From Desulfuromonadales bacterium (GTDB taxonomy: Bacteria > Desulfobacterota > Desulfuromonadia > Desulfuromonadales > Syntrophotaleaceae), in the NCBI GenBank assembly GCA_013619105.1, contig JABXKU010000016.1:1-60619 (forward strand): a stretch of DNA of 60,619 bases, given 5' to 3'. Made by a program: the position numbers and the translations under genes. Position 1 is the stretch's first letter. Every line of letters starts with the position of its first letter. Below, in pieces: positions 57,071 through 60,619 of this stretch. The notes beneath the pieces were generated by a model, which worked only from the letters and a program-made list of their open reading frames with translations, had not been told where the DNA came from and ran no database searches.

Positions 57071-58561
57071 ATGGATCCATTGCTTAATTCCACGACCTTT
57101 ATCCGCCTGGTGGCCGCCGGCACGCCCCTGCTTCTGATCGCCACCAGCAACGAACAGCGCAGCGAATCGTTGCTGGGCCGTTCCCTGCAACAGGGTTTTA
57201 AGGATATGCCAGAGCCCTGCACATGGACCTGCACCAACGGTTTCCCCGGTCAACAAGACACCAAGGATCCGCTCCAGGCCCTGTCCTGGGCTGTCTGCCA
57301 AGAAGGGCGCGGCATCTACATCTTCAAGGACCTGCATTGGTTCTGGCAGGACAACCCCTCTATTCAGCGTTTACTCAAAGATTTTGCAGGCCAACGCCGA
57401 GCCCCCGGTAAGATGTTGGTGCTGCTCTGCCCGAAAACAGACATTCCCGAAGAGCTGCAGCCCTGCTTCAGCATTTTGCGCCACCCCCTACCCGACCGTG
57501 CCGAAATCCGCGGTTATCTGCAAGCCCACCGCGACAAGGATCCGGCGCTGGGTCGCATGATCAGCAGCGACGACGATCTGAACCGTCTGACCCTAGCCGC
57601 CCAAGGCCTCGGCCTGCGCGATATCGATGGAGCCCTGCGCCTGGCACGGGTCACTCCTGATGCTGGCGCTGAAGCGATTCGCACCGCCCTGTTCCAGGAT
57701 AAGAAACAACTGCTGGCCCGCACCGGGATCATGGAATTCGTTGACAACGAGCTCGATGCCGACCAGGTCGGCGGCATGGAAAACCTCAAACACTGGATGG
57801 ATAAACGGGAGCAGGCCTTTGGCGCTGAAAAACTGGCCGCGGGCAACAATCTGCCCAAGGGTGTCCTGATGATGGGCATCAGCGGCTGCGGCAAGAGCCT
57901 GTTCGTCAAGGCCATCGCTGCCCGCTGGCAATTACCCCTAGTGCGCCTCGACATGGCTACCGTCTACGAAGGGACCTACGGCTCGCCGGAAAGCAGCCTA
58001 CGTCAAGCCTGCACCTTAGCTGAAGCCCTCTCCCCCTGCGTACTGTGGATCGACGAAATAGAAGCTGGCATCTCCAACCAGGGCTTCAAGTCAGAAGGTG
58101 GCGCCGCGTCCCGAGTGCTCGGCTACTTTCTCACCTGGATGCAGGAGAAACGCACGCCGGTGTTTGTGGCCGCCACGGCCAACGCCATTGAATTACTGCC
58201 GGCCGAAATGCTGCGCAAAGGCCGCTTCGACGAGATCTTCTACATCGCTCTACCCAGCGTCGAAGAACGGGAAGAAATCTTCAACATCCACCTGCAGAAG
58301 CGTGATTTCCAGCCGGCAGACTTCTCGCCATCGATGCTGGCCCATTCAACCAAAGGTTTTTCCGGCGCCGAGATCGAACAAGCGGTGACCGGGGCCTCCT
58401 TTGAGGCCCTGGCTCAAGGGCGCCCCATGAGTCAGCAGGACCTCATGGAAGCCATCGGTCGCACGGTTCCCCTGTCCGTAACCATGGCCGAGCAGATCAA
58501 AAAAATCGAGGCCTGGGCCTTCAAGCGGGCGGTACCGGCCAGCAAGCACGGCAGACGCTAA
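57071..58561 (+). CDS. Ycf46-like AAA ATPase
   Basis: 496 residues, cytoplasmic. The N-terminal half is a degenerate ATPase-like domain ([13 protein letters not shown] near 18-30; [14 protein letters not shown] near 81-94) without a working P-loop, as in Ycf46 proteins. The C-terminal AAA module is complete: Walker A GISGCGKS (269-276), Walker B VLWIDEIE (324-331), sensor 1 VAATAN and arginine finger in LRKGRFDE. Ycf46 has been linked to inorganic-carbon use in cyanobacteria; its role in non-phototrophs is unknown. It is the first clear plus-strand gene in the window and precedes an aminotransferase gene by 23 bases, divergent from proS. Confidence 0.85.
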   Translation: MDPLLNSTTFIRLVAAGTPLLLIATSNEQRSESLLGRSLQQGFKDMPEPCTWTCTNGFPGQQDTKDPLQALSWAVCQEGRGIYIFKDLHWFWQDNPSIQRLLKDFAGQRRAPGKMLVLLCPKTDIPEELQPCFSILRHPLPDRAEIRGYLQAHRDKDPALGRMISSDDDLNRLTLAAQGLGLRDIDGALRLARVTPDAGAEAIRTALFQDKKQLLARTGIMEFVDNELDADQVGGMENLKHWMDKREQAFGAEKLAAGNNLPKGVLMMGISGCGKSLFVKAIAARWQLPLVRLDMATVYEGTYGSPESSLRQACTLAEALSPCVLWIDEIEAGISNQGFKSEGGAASRVLGYFLTWMQEKRTPVFVAATANAIELLPAEMLRKGRFDEIFYIALPSVEEREEIFNIHLQKRDFQPADFSPSMLAHSTKGFSGAEIEQAVTGASFEALAQGRPMSQQDLMEAIGRTVPLSVTMAEQIKKIEAWAFKRAVPASKHGRR

Positions 58562-58584
58562 CTCCATCGGCAAAGGAAACGACC

Positions 58585-59751
58585 ATGTCCTCGCATTGTT
58601 CCCATCGCGCCAGCAGCGTGACCCCCTTTCTGGCCATGGAGGTCATGGAACGAGCCCAAGCCCTGGAAGCGACCGGCCGCGACATTATCTACCTCTGCCT
58701 TGGCGAGCCTGACCTGCCAACCCCGGCCCCTATTGTCCGCAAAGCCGTTACAGCTATTGAGCAGGGACAAACCCGCTACACCCACTCCCTGGGTGATCGA
58801 GGGATCCGTCAAGCCATTGCCGACCACTACCAAGCACGCTACAGGATACCCGTCGACCTCGATTGCATCCTGGTTTCGGCCGGCACCAGCCCACTGATGC
58901 TGCTGTTGTTTTCCATGCTTCTCGACGAAGGTGATGAGGTGATCCTCAGCGATCCGGGCTACGCCTGCTACCCGGACTTCATTCGCTTTGCCGGTGGCGT
59001 GCCGAGACTACTGCGAACCCGTGAAGAAGATGGGTTTCAGCCGCGACCGACAGAGGTTCGCGCCATGATCAACGAGCGGACTCGAGCGGTGTTGATCAAC
59101 TCGCCGTCCAATCCCACCGGCAGCCTGCTCTCGAAAGACTGGCTGAAACAACTGGCCCAACTTCCGGTGCCACTGGTATCGGATGAAATCTATCACGGCC
59201 TGACCTATGAGGGGGAAGAGCACAGCGCACTGGAATTCAGCAACCAGGCCTTTGTCCTCGGCGGGTTTTCCAAAGCCTATGCCATGACCGGTTGGCGACT
59301 GGGCTATCTGATCGCGCCGCCTGAAGCCATGCGCACCTTGCAGACCCTTCACCAGAATTTCATGATCTGCGCCAGCAGTTTTGTCCAGCAGGCCGGCATC
59401 AGTGCCCTGCAGGACTGCCAAGCCGACCTTGACCGCATGCGAGCCATTTACGATAAGCGCCGACGGTTTCTGTTGAAGGGGTTGCAGGAACTGGGACTGA
59501 CCATCAAAAGCCAACCCGCCGGGGCCTTTTACATCCTGGCTGACACCCGCCACATCTGCGCTGACTCCCTGCAATTGGCTATGAAAATCCTTGAGCAGAC
59601 CGGCGTCGCCCTGACCCCGGGCATCGATTTTGGTGCCGGAGCCGAGGGCTATCTACGTTTTTCCTATGCCAACTCCCTGGAACAGATCGCTGCCGCATTG
59701 CAGCGCCTGGGCCCCTTTCTAAAAAACTACAAACGCCATTCAGTATCTTAA
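58585..59751 (+). CDS. class I/II PLP-dependent aminotransferase
   Basis: 388 residues, fold-type I. PLP lysine K230 in GGFSKAYAMTGW; N176 in NSPSNPTG and D200/Y203 in SDEIYHG hold the cofactor; the substrate-binding Arg is in LRFSYANS. It resembles aspartate or branched-chain/aromatic aminotransferases, but the substrate cannot be told by eye. The spacing from the ATPase gene (23 bases, with AAAGGAAAC before the ATG) indicates one transcript, ended by the terminator at 59755. Confidence 0.9.
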   Translation: MSSHCSHRASSVTPFLAMEVMERAQALEATGRDIIYLCLGEPDLPTPAPIVRKAVTAIEQGQTRYTHSLGDRGIRQAIADHYQARYRIPVDLDCILVSAGTSPLMLLLFSMLLDEGDEVILSDPGYACYPDFIRFAGGVPRLLRTREEDGFQPRPTEVRAMINERTRAVLINSPSNPTGSLLSKDWLKQLAQLPVPLVSDEIYHGLTYEGEEHSALEFSNQAFVLGGFSKAYAMTGWRLGYLIAPPEAMRTLQTLHQNFMICASSFVQQAGISALQDCQADLDRMRAIYDKRRRFLLKGLQELGLTIKSQPAGAFYILADTRHICADSLQLAMKILEQTGVALTPGIDFGAGAEGYLRFSYANSLEQIAAALQRLGPFLKNYKRHSVS

Positions 59752-59754
59752 AAG

Positions 59755-59796
59755 AAAAGGGCGGCCTCGATTCCACGAGGCCGCCCTTTTCTTTTT
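59755..59796 (+). terminator. intrinsic terminator after the aminotransferase
   Basis: A 15-bp perfect stem (AAAAGGGCGGCCTCG arm, 59755-59769 with 59776-59790) has a 6-base loop, then CTTTTTATCG. It starts within 5 bases of the stop codon. Confidence 0.9.
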
Positions 59797-60063
59797 ATCG
59801 TTCAGCAAATATCTGCACCACACCGGACACAGCGCAGTTTTCATATGGGAAACGAGCAATTTTCTCCAAGGTCAAGGAAATCAAGCGCTTGCACGGAGGC
59901 GTAGCTGTTTACGCCGCACCATTCCGCAGGACAGCGGAATGGGACAGCCTCTGGCTGCCCGAAGGGCGAGGGCCAGGGATGGTCCGAGTCACACGCAAGC
60001 GTGCGGATTGACGCTGAGATTGGGGGAAAGGGCCGTTTGCGGATGAAAACTGGAGCCTCAGCG
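59797..60063. other. structured intergenic region, candidate repeat or small RNA
   Basis: About 270 bases without a convincing gene but with dense inverted repeats. They are GGCGTA/TACGCC (59898-59915), CCATTCCGC/GCGGAATGG (59919-59942), GGG-CAGCC/GGCTG-CCC (59941-59960), CACGC/GCGTG (59992-60003), and a long-range TGACGCTGAG/CTCAGCGTCA pair (60009-60018 with 60057-60066) that closes on the ferredoxin stop codon. It may be a folded RNA, the ferredoxin 3' end, or a dispersed repeat. Which strand is expressed is unknown. Confidence 0.45.
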
Positions 60064-60237
60064 TCAGTCGATCATAATAACATCGACCGGGCACACATCG
60101 TCACAGATGCCGCAGTCTGTGCATAGATCCTGATCAATCACATGAATATCACCTTTTTCGCTGATGGCATCCACCGGACAGATATCATCACAGGCCCCAC
60201 AGTTAATGCAGTCTTGAGTGATGTAATGAGTTCCCAT
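60064..60237 (-). CDS. 2[4Fe-4S] ferredoxin
   Basis: 57 residues. Two CxxCxxCxxxCP motifs (C10, C13, C16, C20 and C39, C42, C45, C49) bind two 4Fe-4S clusters, the clostridial-type low-potential carrier of anaerobes. ATG at 60237 has a strong AAGGAGG 7 bases upstream; the longer frame to 60369 is not needed. It is divergent from the NfnA/SudB-like gene and may be its redox partner, which is an inference from placement. Confidence 0.95.
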   Translation of the reverse strand: MGTHYITQDCINCGACDDICPVDAISEKGDIHVIDQDLCTDCGICDDVCPVDVIMID

Positions 60238-60288
60238 GTCGGCACCTCCTTGTATGGTTGGTTTTGCCTGAAGGACAGGATGGCTACC

Positions 60289-60316
60289 ATCATAACGAGG
60301 CCCTTCGAAATGTCCA
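60289..60316 (-). promoter_or_regulatory. candidate ferredoxin promoter
   Basis: TGGACA (60311-60316), 16-base spacer, TATGAT (60289-60294) on the minus strand, about 50 bases before the ferredoxin start codon. Near-consensus -10; slightly short spacer. Confidence 0.45.
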
Positions 60317-60350
60317 GCCCAGGCCTTAGTTTTTCGAATCCGCAGACAGC

Positions 60351-60359
60351 TGTTATAAT
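60351..60359 (+). promoter_or_regulatory. extended -10 element for the NfnA-like gene
   Basis: TGT followed by a perfect TATAAT (60354-60359) on the plus strand gives an extended -10. The -35 region is weak, as is usual with extended -10 promoters. Transcription would start near 60366, about 37 bases before the ATG at 60403. Confidence 0.55.
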
Positions 60360-60402
60360 GGACAAGCATAAAAGTCTTAGTCTATTGCGTAGGGAGGTCC
60401 GC

Positions 60403-60619
60403 ATGTTCCCCATCATCAGCAACAACCTTATCGCCCCCAACCTTCATCGACTGGTGATTCAAGCCCCGCGCATCGCTCACGCCGCCCAGCCCGGTCAATT
60501 CGTTATTGTTCACGCCGACCAGCAAGCCGAACGCATTCCCTTGACCATTGCCGATGCCGATATCGACCAGGGAACCGTCACTCTCTATGTCCAGGCCGTT
60601 GGATATTCGACCTGCCGCC
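60403..60619 (+). CDS. NfnA/SudB-like FAD/NAD-binding reductase subunit, 5' part only
   Basis: Partial: 72 codons are visible before the window ends. It begins MFPIISNNLIAPNLHRLVIQ and has AAQPGQFVIVHADQQAERIPLTIAD, then VTLYVQAVG. The PGQFV-RIPLTI pattern is the FAD-binding beta-barrel start of PyrK/SudB/NfnA proteins (sulfide dehydrogenase or ferredoxin-NADP oxidoreductase subunit alpha). An AGGGAGG ribosome site precedes the ATG. In relatives the next gene is the glutamate-synthase-like large subunit; it would lie outside the window. Confidence 0.8.
   Translation, partial: MFPIISNNLIAPNLHRLVIQAPRIAHAAQPGQFVIVHADQQAERIPLTIADADIDQGTVTLYVQAVGYSTCR

Overview
The window looks like a chromosomal segment of a Gram-negative anaerobe of the Desulfuromonadia type (the old delta-proteobacterial Desulfuromonas/Pelobacter/Geobacter group). 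That placement is an inference. It rests on LptD (outer membrane), a DUF4388 protein, a partial FIST protein, a Ycf46-like ATPase, a clostridial-type 2[4Fe-4S] ferredoxin next to an NfnA/SudB-like flavoprotein, and trpA-accD-folC linkage. From the left edge to about 56.8 kb every supported gene is on the minus strand. The last 4 kb switches mostly to the plus strand.

Minus-strand layout, read in the direction of transcription (high to low coordinates). (1) proS, a DUF4388 protein, pyrF and rlmB form a tight operon (56.8-52.3 kb). (2) A strong sigma70-type promoter drives tRNA-Thr(UGU), tRNA-Tyr, tRNA-Gly, tRNA-Thr(GGU), tuf copy 2, rpmG, tRNA-Trp, secE, nusG, rplK, rplA, rplJ, rplL, rpoB and rpoC (52.2-38.4 kb). 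The block contains an L10-type leader and several stem-loops. (3) A consensus promoter starts an uninterrupted str-S10-spc-alpha block, rpsL to rplQ (38.2-19.1 kb), ending in a clear intrinsic terminator. (4) trpE, G, D, C, B2, F and B are followed by a DEAD-box helicase gene and a family-5 uracil-DNA glycosylase gene, then trpA, accD, folC and lptD (19.0-4.7 kb), nearly all with overlaps or gaps under 60 bases. (5) comEA, an ftsB-like gene, argS and a SPOR protein (4.5-1.1 kb) are followed by initiator tRNA-Met with its own promoter and terminator. (6) A FIST-domain gene runs off the left edge.

At the right end a Ycf46-like AAA ATPase and a class I aminotransferase form a plus-strand pair ending in a strong terminator. 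A structured intergenic stretch follows, then a ferredoxin gene (minus) divergent from a truncated NfnA/SudB-like reductase gene (plus).

The window is dominated by translation, transcription and secretion machinery plus complete tryptophan biosynthesis. I see no CRISPR array, insertion sequence, phage gene or defence island, and nothing that can honestly be called a new multi-gene system. The strongest anomaly is ribosomal protein S11: its reading frame stops about 26 residues early and lacks the near-universal C-terminal tail. Other points of note are a tandem duplication of the 3' end of tuf copy 2, a four-cysteine cluster in both EF-Tu proteins, the helicase and glycosylase genes splitting trpB from trpA, two TrpB types in one operon, and a structured intergenic region near 60 kb.
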